From positions 9,679,501 through 9,743,500 of the forward strand of contig NC_090711.1 of NCBI RefSeq assembly GCF_040954835.1: 64,000 nucleotides of DNA, read 5' to 3'. Under the pieces are notes generated by a model that was not told where the DNA came from, ran no database searches, and saw only the letters and a program-made list of their open reading frames with translations. Source of the DNA: Lepisosteus oculatus. Lineage: Eukaryota > Chordata > Actinopteri > Semionotiformes > Lepisosteidae. How positions within the stretch are numbered: the first letter of the stretch is position 1; every line of letters begins with the position of its first letter. The position numbers and the translations under genes are program-made. This document shows, one piece after another, positions 25,401 to 37,079 of this stretch.

Positions 25401-28400
25401 AGGCAGAGACAGGACCAGGCACCCACACAGTGCTTCTACAATGGAGGGACAGAAGCTTGAACAGTGCACAGAGATCAAGGAGATTGAACCACAAGAAAAT
25501 ACTGTATAACCTTCGGCTGATGGAGAATCCTGTTCAATGTGCGTTAGACAACATAGGTAAAGACTTTTCACGGAAAACAATTCAATTGAGTGTAAAATAA
25601 TAACCATAAACGAATTTAAAACCCTGTAACACTACTAAATGTCAGCATAGATTTTCCATCAGCATCAGGCACGACTTCACTGATGCAAACTCTCAGCCCA
25701 GTACATGACCTATGCCCTGCACACAGACTGCCCCCCTGTCACAGAGAGAGGCCCACATGCTTGGCAGGAAGCATGGCAGGTTACAGCTTTCATAGACTGG
25801 GGACAGAGGACACTGCGCAATCCAACAGCCATCCACAGCATAGCATTCATTCAAGAAACACAAGGCTTAGCACGACTAATTGCAAACAGGTTGAAATAAT
25901 GTTAATACATCCTGAGCAGACAAGTCGCTATAAGGGTAATTTTAATCCCCATTCTTATAGTGGGATATGTGTGGGCTTCATATAGCGATAAAGGCATGTT
26001 AGATATGTCAACGATCTTTTATCTTGGAAATCAGAAAGAGCTGGGAAATGAAGAGCAAGACTGCAGGACTAGGTAGTGAACTTTAGAAAAGCATAGAGTT
26101 CTACAACAACATGTGTTGCTGCAACAGCAAAGGAAAGGCATGAATGGTTCTTTTCATCATTCACATTGCAACATTGGAAAAGGCAGACATCCACCATATT
26201 CCCAGGCAAGATGTCAGCCCCCCTTCCCGAATTAGTGGGTTTGTGCTAGAGGCGGCTGTGCAACTGCCCACACTCACAGCTGCTGGAGAAACAGCAGCTA
26301 GAGGTTTGCAGCAGGTTGGGAGCCAGTGCTGGGGCCAGAGACAGCAGCCCTGAGGGCTGAACCCTGCCGTCATTTCGAGAGGGAGGTGGATACATGCCGA
26401 CATGCATTGCTAGACTTTTCAGAAACTTCAGCATGACTAAATTAATGCATAATACATATGGTTAACAGCATTAAAATACATAAATAACATTTCAAACTTA
26501 TAAAGTTACTATAGCGCACTAATAACCAGTTAGAGACAACAGTTCGCAATGAGATCCGAATGCCTTGTGAAATTCATAAACTAAAATCCTAAACTACAAT
26601 GTCTGACCTTCTGTAACCCTGAAGAATAGCACAAATAATCGTATCACAATGTTGTCACATTTCTTCCTTCACAATTACATATGAGATGCCTTTCCACACT
26701 CATAAATGTCAAATCACAGTGGAGTAAAATCACACCTTTTTTTGATACTGTTTAAAAACATTAATATTTACTCTCTGTACTAATATTTTTATGCAAATCA
26801 TAGTAAAAATGTTACTTTTTCATAACATATGCATTTCAAGATTTTTTTCCACTTGAGCCCCTGACTATATTAAAAACACTATAAAAAAACTTTTATGTGT
26901 CAAAATGTCAGCACAATTTGATGAGAAATAAGTAAGAAGCGATGGAAAGACAGTAAAGCATTTTGAGTATAGCTGTGAATGAAAATAATAACTACACATT
27001 TTCCGTTATTTGCAAAGTGTTTCTGAGTGTAATCACAACATCCCTGTCTCCAGCTAAGGTAAACACGAGTGAACACCTTTAGCTGTTCTAACAGAAACAG
27101 CTTTACAAAATGACTAAAAAGAAGATTCAATCTTCTTTCAGCTGCATTTCCAATACATGTTCTATATATAGATATGATGTACAGTATCTGAGCCAAAAGC
27201 AGGTCAAAGGGATCTATAGAACCAATTAGCATTCCTTTATCCTCTGTGAAATAGCTTACACAAGGCAATTAGTTGATTCCAAACACCCACAATTCTGCCC
27301 CAAAGACCCTCTTTAATTTCTGTCCTTAAAACACTTCCCTGGACTTAATTCTTATCTAGAAACAACTGTTAGAAGTCAATTTAGCACAAATCTTTTCAGG
27401 ATTTTAAACACCTGAACCAAGTTACACATTCGCAAGTTTTTTTTTTTGAAACCTTAACGGTATCATTTGAATCTAAAAATTGTGAAAACATCTGCCATTT
27501 AACAGTCCTCAGTAAAAATTCAGACTGAATTTGCAGCCCCTCTTCTATTCAGTTTGGGGCATATGTGCAACATCTATAGATCATCCCACCCCAAGACATT
27601 TGACAACTGTGAGTTTCTATTTCAGTACTGCTCAAAAGTAGCCATTAATTATTAATTCTGTAGTGCAGGAAGAGTAGTGGGTATTTAGTCTTATCTTGTG
27701 ACAGTTAAGGAATCCAAGTTCAAGACTCACTTTTATCAAAGCTTTTTAACTTCATTTTTATCAGTTAGCAAGTATTCATATTGTTCTGAAAGCCATTTCC
27801 ACATGTAGGCACTTGTACTGCATTGAATTTAAGAACCACTCCCAGAGGACTCCACATAAAGACAGCGATCTCTATTAAAAAGACAGTAGAAAGAAGAAAG
27901 ACAGACAGGAAGCCATGCATAGACAGGTTTTAATGTTTTACCGGCTCTGGGGGAGGTTTATATCCCCAGAACTACATCCACAGAGAAAGCAGCCAGAAGT
28001 AAAAGGAACGACATTTAAAACTTCAATAATTATCTGCAGATATAATATGGGCTTATAAGACCCGCAAATTACTCAATGCACTATCAAGTAGTTAACTAAA
28101 AATACGTGACTTTGTGAGGCAGGAAATTATGCATATCTGAATTAAAGGAACAAGTAATAGGTTTATTCCCTGCTGAAAAGAGAAGAAAGAAAACAACGTT
28201 TTGGCTGTGGAGCCTTCTTCAGGTGTCACCTGAAGAGAAGAGTTTCTTCTCTTTTCAGCATGGAATAAACCTATTACTTGTTCCTTTGCAGCCTATGGAT
28301 GCTGACACAGCTACCCCCCTGAACTGCTAATATCTTAATCAAACACACTTAAAGTCTTAAATTATCATTAAGATCTCGTTTGCTTTTCCTAACATCTTGT

Positions 28401-31400
28401 AGCTATAGTTCCAAAAAAAAGTTTTGTTTTCCATGTAAACAGTAAGAACAAGAAGCTACCATTCTAATATAAAGATTTTCATAAAAGTATGATTATCCTG
28501 ATATACCATCCAATACTGGTTAATCCTTCAGTTTCTAGATTAACAAGACAAGAAGTGATACAAAACATCTCCATATTGCAAGCAGTTATATTATCCAAAC
28601 GATAAATTTATGGTTTACTGAATGTAAGCGAGTATATGAATATGCCCCATCCAATTAAAACTGTCTTTTTTTCCTACATTTATCTGCCTACATTCTAAAT
28701 ACAGAAATAAATTACATACTTAGTACACTGCTTGGCAAAAGAAGACACATCCCAAGAAAACATTTTTACAACAAGTTAAAAAAACAGTTATGATTAAGTG
28801 TCATTACCTTTTGAGTTGCCTGGTTTGCAATTTTTGATGTCTGTGTGATAGTTAAAAAAAAAAGTTAGAGAGGAATAGTATTCACCAATTATATACAACT
28901 GGGACAATGAACAAAACATTTCCATGGACAGTATATACTAAAGGGCACTAACAGTCACCAAAGTATGCAGTGTTTGTGCCTTCCCATGTCTTCTGTAAGC
29001 ATTGTATTTGTACATCAACGGAGAGGAGGCACAAAGAACACTTGTCGCCATTGGTATAGCTGTATTTGTAATTAAAAACTAAATGCATCTGACCTCCCAT
29101 TTTGCAGTAAAATCCCATTACAGTTTTTCTCATCCCTGTCAATCCTAGGTCTACGTGATCCATGTGGCGTACAGTACGTTTGTTTTGGTCATTTGTAAGA
29201 TACTTACATTTTCTTTCGCAACTGACGCAAACTTGCTTGCTCCAACAGTGAAACTGCTCCAGCCCTAAAGAAAGAGGAATTCTGAGATTATTTCAGGTGT
29301 AATTATGAAACAGTGCAGGCCTTTGTCTTCTATTCACTGTATTTAAATAAAATATTGGAGAATTTTCTGTTTTCTTCATTTCTCGTTGACGTTAAGATGT
29401 AAATTGTCCATAAATGATACATATTGTCTACTAAAAAATGCTTGTCCATCATCATTGTCCTGTAGTAAAGTGACTTGAGGAGCTGATGACTGAATGAACC
29501 TTCTTTTCATAATAGCTTTAACCACGCAGCCAGAACAAGTGCACAAAATGTGTGTGGATGAGTTCTGCAATTTTGTGCAAATCAGCTATGTGATATTTTT
29601 AGTTTATAAACTTAAATAGCCCTTACAAATAAAAGGCTGTACAGAAGAGTATATGCGTCTCACCCCCTCCATTGTGAATTTACACTACTCCCATCGGGGA
29701 GACGCCTTTGTGTCAACGGGTGTAAAAGACTCAGACTCTACTGTATCGTCTTCTCAGTTGGTAATGTTCATCTGTCCTTGAATAACTGTTTCGGATTGTG
29801 CTGTAAAACAAATTTCTTCCAGGTGATAATGAAGCTTAAACTGAACTGAATTAATTGAATTAAATCTGCGACGAGACCAACTTGCAAGACCGTACTCCAC
29901 ATTTCAAACTCCAGTAGAGTCTCACCGAGTAAATGGAGGACATGGCATTGTTGAAGAAATCATCATCTTTTTTCTGGGGTGTCACTGTGTTCCCAAAGCC
30001 AACATAGCGATTCTCCTGACTGCTGTAACCACCACCACTGCAAGACAGGCAGGCTTGCAGTGAACTGTCATTCATGCATACTTCACAGAATACATGGAAT
30101 GAATTGATTACCTGACGTCTGTATTACCATGAGTAAGTCCCAAGCACATGCTGCAAGTTCTTACTCAAGGTGCACAAGCATGTTCAAATACCGTGACATT
30201 CAGAATACGCAGAAAAAACAGAATCTTCTAAGGCAGCTGCAAAAACAACATTCTCAACTATATTACAGAACATGAACTCAACATTTTTAATTTAAGCTTA
30301 CAAAACAGAGCAAAAGCATTCTAAACCTGCTTTCTAATCTTCTGTTCCTAATCTATTGCAACATGTTTTTTAGAATGGTTTGAAAAGCAATTACAGCAAT
30401 GCATGACAAATGAAAACATGACATAAATCTTGTATTTGTAGACTAGATAGAACGTACCAAGTTCAGTATGTGCAGAAATAATTTTCAAATTTGTGCCACA
30501 AGGCACCTTGTTCTAATGTTCAAACACTGTAAATTCAACCAATATATTACGGTGTTTTTGTGCCTATAAAGAGTACAGAATCCTATTACAAACATGACCC
30601 AGGAGTATATACTTTATTATAAACAACTAAATGAAAGCGATTCATTTTGAATGGGACACCAGAATTACACAGGACAGTTTAAAACAGTTGCTGTAATCCC
30701 CTGAAAACAGATAGGCACTGCTATTGTATGCCTTTGCTAGCTCTGCAGATATGGAGAGCAGCTATTATCTGTGTGGTACTCTTTCTAGGAATAGTTTCCT
30801 GTGGTGAAGCTGCTTGGATGACGGATGAATTCACCAATGAAGATCCTCTCTCACTGGAATCTTGCCTCACCTCTGGTAGGAGTTGATATCATCACCCAGC
30901 CAGTCTTCAAATGCCTTGTCTGATGAAGAGCCAGAGTTCTGGGCTGTCCCTGCTGAGCTCCTATAAGAGCAAAGTAACGCACATCATTTCAGCCACTAGC
31001 GCAAAGCTTTAAGAAAACTGGAACCTCTTTTGGAATTTCGGCATATAGTGTTTTTAATTTTAAACCAGTACTACAACTGCTGTAGTTTTAACATAGTAAA
31101 CCACACTTATTTATTGTAGTTAATTAGAAATGTTGTTAGTGTAGAAACGGTAAGAGTTTTCATTTTTAATCATCTCACAAAATCCAGTTTTCCTTTCGCT
31201 GTGACATATAGGGAAAATAAATCTCTGCTTTTCCTTGAGTGCTTACAGTCGAGTCAATCATGGCACTGCAGATCTCTGAGACTATTGAAAAGATTAATCA
31301 TCGAACAAGAGGCCAGGTAAGCCTCTTTAACAAGTGAGTTGTATCTGATTTTTTCAGCTGAATGGCATGCCTATTTCAAGCACATTTTTGTTCTTGAGTT

Positions 31401-34400
31401 AAAATGTTAACGTTGCTATCTACCGCCCTAGCTTCACATAAGGCCAAAGTCAAACTCTCAGGGCGAAGTGTGCATTGCTGATAGAGCTCCCCCTTTGTTA
31501 TACGGCAAGTTATCTTGTTTGCAAGACCACTGTGGCACAGAAAGGCTGTATACCGGTGAGAAGAGGAGAGGCCTGTCTTGGGCTTCGGGGGGCTCCAGTT
31601 GTTGGCAGGGGATGACTCCAGTGACCACTCCTTGCCTTCTGCTAAGGTGGCCACCTGTAAGGGGCACGGCAGTCGAAAAATAAAAATTCTTGGTAATATT
31701 AAATCCGAGCCTATACCAATTAACTACATCAAATGTAATTGGGCAGTAACAATAATTTGACCATTATGACAACATTTAATCTTCCTCAAAGAACTTAATA
31801 ATTGATCATACTGGTGGGCTCATAAGGAATTAATGGGCATCATATAATAGTTTACTGAATTCCCTGAGGGACCTATTTTTTTTTTTAATTTAGAGAACAT
31901 AAACAGCACAATGGGACTCATAGATCCTCCATTGTTAACAAACCCATACTATCCTGCACTGCAAACTACTTAACAGGAATTTATTTTAATTCTCCTTCCT
32001 TAGTGAAAACTATCAGAGTTCCCCAATTCATTCTACTGGAGGAGCTTCCCATTTAGCTATATCAATTAAACCAGTGGCTTTACTAAATACTCACACTGCA
32101 ATGCTCTAGAAGGTTAGGTTATTGGTCATGACAAAAGCAGTTTGACATTTATTGTACTGGAGAACTGAGACAGTTACAGTATTTGCTCAGTTCATCAAGT
32201 GAGGACAGCAGTATATGTTTTTTGTCATCAGCTTTGGCATTCATTTATGAATACGTATGCATCTATATACTGAAATAAAACAGTTAAAGACGAAAAAAGT
32301 TCAGCTCGGTCATGACACTTGGCGGTAATAATGTCATTTTACATCATTCTTGTCTTTATATTATCTGTAAAACTGGCAAGGCAAACAGCCCTAAAGAGCT
32401 TATAGATTTATCTACAGATACCATCAGCGAGCGTACAGAGTCATGGATGCACATGTGCTGGCCAGTAACCTGGCTATGAAGCTTCCATATGAAGAACTGT
32501 GAAGGGAGGTTACCTTGTCCCTGAAGAGGGCAGCTACTCGGCTGTTATACTTTTCCTGTAGGGTCCAGCATGGGTCGTACTCGTCCTGCTGCTCCAGGAA
32601 CTGGCGGAACTTGGCATTTCCGCCCATCTTCATCTTTTCCAACTCAATGTCCTTCCACTTGTCCATGGTGACGGAGCGCACGAAGCTGGACAGAGTCGAC
32701 AAGCAAAGGCGGTAACCGGACAGTTGTGTTAAAGGGGAACTGGAGTCCCAATTTCTCAGACCAGTTATTAAATCTCAGTAACAAAATGAATTAATTGACG
32801 TGACAAAAAATGACACATTTCAAATGAAGCACAGAATCGCGAATTTTGCGAGAGTTCTATAAGTCGCCATGTTGTCACAAACTCACATTTCACTTCCCAT
32901 GAACTGTGACGTGATGCAGCCCTTCCTGCTCACTAGTCACTCTAATGACTATTGTAATGCGATATTACAAGTGAATAAGTACAGGCTGTGCAGCAGACAT
33001 TTCATGCAGGGTTAACCAGTAAGTAGTATTTGTTGGCAAAACCATCACAAAGTCGAGAGCAATATTTCTATTGGATTAAAAGAGATGTATTCACAAGCCA
33101 GCTTGTTTACAATGTCTTAGCGCCGCTTCATGTCACTGCAAGTTCTGTTGCCTCCTTCTGAATCGCAGAACATGGCGCTGCGCATACCCGGATATTTAAT
33201 CTATTTTGTGATGTAAATTAGAGGTTTTGCAGGTTACATTTTTCTTTTACTGTGGTTTGAAATGCACTCATCAATGCTAATACCTGCTCTCCTCGAAATA
33301 TGAAAATGGTGTTGCAATTCCGTTTTAATTACTGGGAGGGTACAAACTAATGATATCAAAACCACTAGGTAACAAAAACAGAAGGCCCACACGCTGACGC
33401 AACTCCCCACTCGAACCCTTGAACTTCCTTCGGAATGTTCCTGCTATTCTCCGGGCCCAGGAGACACCCCTGAAAAGGCGGCTCGCAGGTCGACTCACCT
33501 GAGGTGGACCCCCAGGCCCCTGTGCTTGCCAGAGCACTCGAGACAGATCCAGATCCCGTACGTCACGCTCACCCACTGGGGGTTAAACGCCCCGCACTCG
33601 AAGCACGTCTGGATAAAGCAGGAGCAAAAGGAGAAGTGATTGCGATACCGGCACTGTATTAGGTCAGCCTCCATTAAAACAGCATTTCCCTAACCTCCTC
33701 TCTGAAACACTACATTGCTATCTATGAGCAAAATCGACCTTTCTTCTCGGGGATCTAAGCTAAACACCAAGTCAGCCTGTTGACATGGGAATGTTATTTG
33801 CCCCCCAATATAATGCAAGGATGTTACAAATTCTGCCACATCCATTTTGCTGTCTCATTAGTAATCATCCCAGATACCCATAAACTTCCATGACTCTCCA
33901 TTAAGTAATAGTGGTAAATTGAGGATGTTAATTCCATTTATAGCTACTGATGCCACTAATCACTTGGCATCTCTTAACTGGGATGTGCTTAACAAGCAGT
34001 GCTCCAAGGGGCTTGCTCTGACTAAGCATTTATGGTAACATGGGAGGCTGTTTTATGTCTCTATAGCAGTGATTACCAGTCCTGGCTCTACTGACCCTTA
34101 CACTTGCAGGTGTTCATCCCATTCTCAGCTTAATTAGATAATTGAAGCCTTAACAGATCTAAAAATGTTGCTTCATTTGATTATTTGCATTTTCTTTTTA
34201 GTCACAAATTGGGGATTTTATTTCACTTACAAAATACAACAGATAAAGCTTAGCATGTTTAAGAACTGGGGATGAACAGTCCAGATTAATCTTATTATTA
34301 AGTAAATGAAGGGCTTGATTGTGTAACTCATCCGGAACCAAACCCAACAGGTGTGTGGGTCACCAGGACCAGGATTAGGAACCACTGGTCTAAGGTGTAC

Positions 34401-35056
34401 CACGCACTCAGAAATGCCTGTGATCTCCCGTGAGAAAGGAGGTGACTCTCTCAGCTCAGCTTTCCAGAGAGCTTTTCATAACACATTTCAAAACAATGCC
34501 AAGCTGTCTTGTATCCACCCAAGACAGAACAAGCACTTGGTTTATGAAAGGTTCTGCAGAAGTGCACGGGTATTGCTGATCGTATTACAAATACTGTGTA
34601 ATTTAAAGCAAGTTAATATACAATTAATAAAGCAATTTAAAGCAAGTTAAAATGTTTAAGATGAAGAATCAAACTGTTAGTACTCGTTTGTTAAACAGAA
34701 CCCAACTTAACTATCCTCACTCTCCTATGATCTGTACACCAGCAAGGCATCTCCTTAGGCTATCAGCTCCCATCACTCAGAGCTCAGCAGAAAGCCTTTC
34801 ATAGCTGTGTGTAGCATGCTTCTTACTGGGTGCACCACATTAGCGTGCTTCAACACAGTGAAACCTTTACATACGTCTCACAGATTACATTAATTGCAAA
34901 AGGGCACTAGTGTACCAGGAAAAAGTGAATATTATTCTTAACATGCGATTTTAGGACTGTAATAATTTCAAGGACCATAAAGCGAAACTCACGTTGTTTT
35001 CATCTTGGGTTCGGACTTCCTTCAGAACGCGTCTTGTCCTCGGACTAGCCATTGTC
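22080..35056 (-). CDS. arfgap1: ADP-ribosylation factor GTPase-activating protein 1, complete coding region, 421 aa
   Basis: Coding exons in transcript order: 34993-35052, 33499-33608, 32514-32685, 31554-31654, 30871-30960, 29926-30037, 29208-29264, 28808-28840, 25176-25232, 24467-24526, 22883-22956, 22080-22419. All splice sites and phases agree and sum to 421 codons plus stop. The ArfGAP domain fills residues 1 to about 125, with the zinc ligands C22, C25, C42 and C45 and the arginine finger R50 (CSGKHRGLG). Two ALPS-type amphipathic segments (about 204-234 and 265-305) sense curved membranes in the known family. The C-terminus carries repeated Trp motifs (DFWESF, DSWDNW, WENNW, final GWDSTKW) like those that bind the delta-COP subunit of COPI. 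The protein triggers GTP hydrolysis on Arf1 at the Golgi. Human ARFGAP1 is about 406 residues. Name highly secure. Confidence 0.97.
22620..22860. repeat. Degraded SINE-like sequence
   Basis: Contains cagactcgaactggtgatgt and ggcactccgagcaactgcc, which resemble the tRNA-like end of a SINE type seen in fish. Lies in the last arfgap1 intron. Both strands have open frames here, but neither shows exon borders. Confidence 0.4.
22883..22956 (-). CDS. arfgap1: arfgap1 exon: end of second ALPS segment
   Basis: 74 bp: [12 protein letters not shown] then [12 protein letters not shown], ending in a split Arg codon. Acceptor tgtcttgaag lacks the usual pyrimidine before AG, but the frame and the conserved GWKD/FFSGK block are clear. 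Donor gtaatc. Confidence 0.93.
24467..24526 (-). CDS. arfgap1: arfgap1 exon: second ALPS segment
   Basis: 60 bp, phase 0/0: [12 protein letters not shown] then GITGLANK. Family equivalent is VKEGKIFDDVSSG. Donor gtaggg, acceptor cttgttcag. Confidence 0.93.
25176..25232 (-). CDS. arfgap1: arfgap1 exon between the ALPS segments
   Basis: 57 bp, phase 0/0: [19 protein letters not shown], aligning with the family block ASELGHSLNENVLKP. Donor gtaacc, acceptor actctgaccag. Confidence 0.93.
28147..28284. repeat. Near-perfect hairpin (fold-back) element
   Basis: The left arm (28147-28188) and right arm (28243-28284) are 42-bp inverted repeats with one mismatch by hand alignment. Between them lies a second palindrome, cttcaggtgtcacctgaag, at 28217-28235. 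The right flank continues with cctttgcagcctatgg and catgctgacac-like sequence shared with 57383-57463. No ORF. A non-autonomous fold-back or MITE-like repeat is the best reading. Confidence 0.8.
28808..28840 (-). CDS. arfgap1: arfgap1 microexon
   Basis: 33 bp, phase 0/0: [11 protein letters not shown]. It corresponds to the KFGSQASQK region of the mammalian protein. Acceptor actatcacacag, donor gtaatg. Being in frame and short, it could be skipped without a frameshift. Confidence 0.85.
29208..29264 (-). CDS. arfgap1: arfgap1 exon: end of first ALPS segment
   Basis: 57 bp, phase 0/0: [19 protein letters not shown]. Donor gtaagt, acceptor ctttctttag. Confidence 0.95.
29926..30037 (-). CDS. arfgap1: arfgap1 exon: start of first ALPS segment
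   Basis: 112 bp. [16 protein letters not shown] then [13 protein letters not shown], which begins the first curvature-sensing amphipathic helix (few charges, many Ser and Thr). Donor gtgaga, acceptor gtcttgcag. Confidence 0.96.
30871..30960 (-). CDS. arfgap1: arfgap1 exon: acidic linker
   Basis: 90 bp. Ser-rich start, then [17 protein letters not shown], matching the family's FEDWLNDD block. Donor gtgagg, acceptor cttatag. Confidence 0.95.
31554..31654 (-). CDS. arfgap1: arfgap1 exon: linker after ArfGAP domain
   Basis: 101 bp; [17 protein letters not shown] followed by a Pro-rich NWSPPKPKT linker. The [14 protein letters not shown] block is typical of ARFGAP1. It ends in a split Arg codon; donor gtatac, acceptor ccttacag. 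Confidence 0.95.
32514..32685 (-). CDS. arfgap1: arfgap1 exon: rest of ArfGAP domain
   Basis: 172 bp, begins in the split Ser codon and ends in phase 0. Reads [18 protein letters not shown] then [13 protein letters not shown], and ends ALFRDK. These are strongly conserved ArfGAP segments. Donor gtaacc, acceptor ctctgtccag. Confidence 0.97.
33499..33608 (-). CDS. arfgap1: arfgap1 exon: zinc finger
   Basis: 110 bp. Carries [12 protein letters not shown] and [13 protein letters not shown]: the C-x2-C-x16-C-x2-C zinc finger and the catalytic Arg. It ends in a split Ser codon. Donor gtgagt, acceptor ttatccag. Confidence 0.97.
34067..34387. mobile_element. hAT-type MITE (non-autonomous DNA transposon)
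   Basis: The ends are imperfect inverted repeats: left cagtgattaccagtcctggc, right the complement of cagtggttcctaatcctggt, followed by more matching bases on each side. The CAGTGGTTCCCAA-type terminus is familiar from hAT elements. Flanking 8-mers ctctatag and gtctaagg agree at 5 of 8 positions, compatible with an old 8-bp target duplication. About 321 bp, no ORF. Confidence 0.65.
34993..35056 (-). CDS. arfgap1: arfgap1 first coding exon
   Basis: ATG at 35050-35052 gives [20 protein letters not shown], the expected ArfGAP1 N-terminus. Only GACA of 5' UTR precedes it in this exon. Phase 0 donor gtgagt. Confidence 0.96.
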
Positions 35057-35315
35057 CTGAAGAGAAAAAAAATGTATAAACAATCATATTCTAAAAAAAT
35101 ATGCTGTTATCTTCGAAAACAAACTCCACTGGCCTGCAGACCATCAAGCAACTGGAAACAGGAGCTCAGAGGGGGCAGATGAAGGTGGTGTCACAACATG
35201 AGCAGTGGCTATACAGGAAACACGACCAGCTGGCATTAAAACAAAGTGGAGGTCAGCAGATTCCTCAATGATATACAATGTTACTCATTCTGGAAACTAG
35301 ATCATCTTTTAATTT

Positions 35316-35545
35316 TTTCATCCAATTCAGGGTTGCAGGGGAGCTGGAGCCTATACTAGCAAGCAATAGGCACAAGGCAGGATACACACTGGAGGGGGAC
35401 GTCAGTCCATCGCAGGACACACAGACACACCCAGGGCAATTGTCCCAGAAGCCAATTAGCCTACATACTGTAGGTCTTTCACCTGTGGGAAACCTATGTG
35501 AGCACAGAGTGAAGATACAAACTCCATATGATAGGCTCAATGATA
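35316..35545 (-). mobile_element. tRNA-derived SINE fragment
   Basis: Matches the reverse complement of the family at 22-346: ttcatccaattcagggttgc, then ggcacaaggcaggatacac and gtccatcgcaggacacacag. The tRNA-like head is eroded. Confidence 0.7.
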
Positions 35546-36109
35546 CATTACAACAGACGACATCACACAATGTAACTGTACATTACAAAATGCTGCATAA
35601 TAAATAGGAGGCCTTTTAAATAAATAGGTCTTTTTAACCCCTCAAGTATTAAAGAGCCAAGAAAGTTGGCAACTGTGATTCATTATGGATACAAATTGCA
35701 GTGCATAAAGTATTGAGGAGATTTCTCCGTTGAAGGAAGTTACCAGATGAAAATAGACTGCTACAGCATAAAGGCACTTGCAGGAGTTCTCCAATCAATG
35801 GGCAGTTACACAAAGTACTGAGGACATGGCATCCTGTTCGTATGTCTGAAGAATACTAGCAATGGGTAATACGTGATACCTTCATGTCGCCTTTACTTTT
35901 TTAGAGCTTTAAACGGTCAGAAACAGAGCAATACAAAAAAAAAACGATTTTATACAAATACCACGAAAGTAGCAGAAACAAATCTCTAAAGGTCCATTTC
36001 AGGATTGCCCACATAAATTGGTATTTGTTTAATAAAGGATGCTCGTCCCTTCTTATTACACTCGCGCAGCAGTGACAGATCAGCAAGTTTCATTTTTTTT
36101 TCTCAAATT

Positions 36110-36330
36110 AAGGCGTGCTTGCGGGTTTCTTTCCGGTGATGACGCACGGACTTTTTGGCTTGTCGGGAGATGCGCCTCGGCTCCGATCCTATAAATTAAA
36201 CATCCCGGCCACCGCAACTCGCGATGGAATCGACAGCAATGGTCGAAAAGCGTTTGGTTTGTCAAGACTCTGAGCCGCCGATAGAGGTGGATTACACCTG
36301 TAGACCCGTTTTGTATGGATGTAATTTTAC
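36110..36330. promoter_or_regulatory. CpG-rich block in arfgap1 intron 1, possible alternative promoter
   Basis: Unlike its AT-rich surroundings it has many CpG dinucleotides (for example gcgcctcggctccgatc and gcgggtttctttccggtgatgacgcac) and a CRE-like tgacgcac. Its position less than 1 kb from the first exon fits a CpG island shoulder or second start site. No splice donor was assigned. Confidence 0.3.
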
Positions 36331-36879
36331 TGCCCACAGACTGAGGGAAGCGACTTGAACCGATTTTGTTCATCGTAGAATTTGTTTAACTCAGGATCGC
36401 TTAATTCAAATCTAGCAACATTTTTACCACTGAAGTAGCAATAGACGGGATATGAAATCAACAACATTCTACACAACACCGCATTTCCAATATAGACCAA
36501 CAGGCTTTATTAAATGCAAGTGCATTAGTTACTGCTTAAAATACATAAAGAACTAATGTTATTAAAAGCCCTGCAACCCCTGTAAATCACATTTTTATGT
36601 CATTTTCATATAGGGAAATTCGTGGTATGTATTGGCGACCGGTATAAAAAAAAATAAACGCAGCATTATAGTACAAAAAAAATATTTTGCTCCAGGAGAG
36701 GAGAGGACAAGCTACACGTAAATGAAGCACGAACACTCATTTATAACTGTACATTGTCTTTGATCTGCCTTCAGCACACAAGATGTGCGCTAATTTAGAG
36801 AACAGACCGGTATCTACCAAAAGCTAACAATTACCCACAGAAAGCATGCTCCTTTTACAGCAAAAATTACGTTTCTTAC

Positions 36880-37015
36880 CTTTAACTTGGGGTACGAAGT
36901 TCAAAGTGAAAAATACGACGCAGGCCCTCGCTGGGAAAGAAGCTGTCTTGGTAAATTCTGTTAATTATATTTTAAAAAGTCCCTAAGAGTGTTGTATCAG
37001 ACAACAGCCATGTTG
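36880..37015 (-). other. arfgap1: arfgap1 5' untranslated first exon
   Basis: A strong minus-strand donor (CCAAGTTAAAG then gtaagaa) ends a non-coding exon at 36880. The coding exon with ATG at 35050-35052 has its acceptor (ctcttcag) at 35057, four bases before the ATG, so a non-coding first exon is required. The transcription start is inferred to be near 37000-37030, from the YY1-like element there; the upper boundary is approximate. Confidence 0.6.
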
Positions 37016-37059
37016 TCGGTGCCTACCTGCCTACGTTGCAAAGTGCAATGCATTTCGGG
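37007..37059 (-). promoter_or_regulatory. arfgap1 core promoter with YY1-like and ZNF143-like sites
   Basis: On the minus strand AACATGGC (37007-37014) fits a YY1 site, which in TATA-less housekeeping promoters usually lies at or just after the start. About 30 bases upstream, CCCGAAATGCATTGC (37045-37059) resembles the ZNF143 motif. No TATA box is seen. Motif calls are by eye. Confidence 0.5.
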
Positions 37060-37079
37060 TAAATTGGTAGCGTGTACAA

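Larger units (their letters stand above)
22420..34992 (-). other. arfgap1 internal introns
   Basis: AT-rich, with no nested gene found. The longest intron (25233-28807) holds the hairpin repeat at 28147-28284. The last intron has a SINE-like stretch at 22620-22860, and the intron at 33609-34992 has a MITE at 34067-34387. Confidence 0.6.
35057..36879 (-). other. arfgap1 first intron (5' UTR intron)
   Basis: Separates the non-coding first exon from the ATG exon. It carries a minus-strand SINE fragment at 35316-35545 and a CpG-rich block at 36110-36330. No coding exon is supported. Confidence 0.55.

Noticed and set aside
36080-36373. 97-codon minus-strand open frame in arfgap1 intron 1
   Set aside because: Explained by CpG-rich composition; no splice borders and no recognisable domain.
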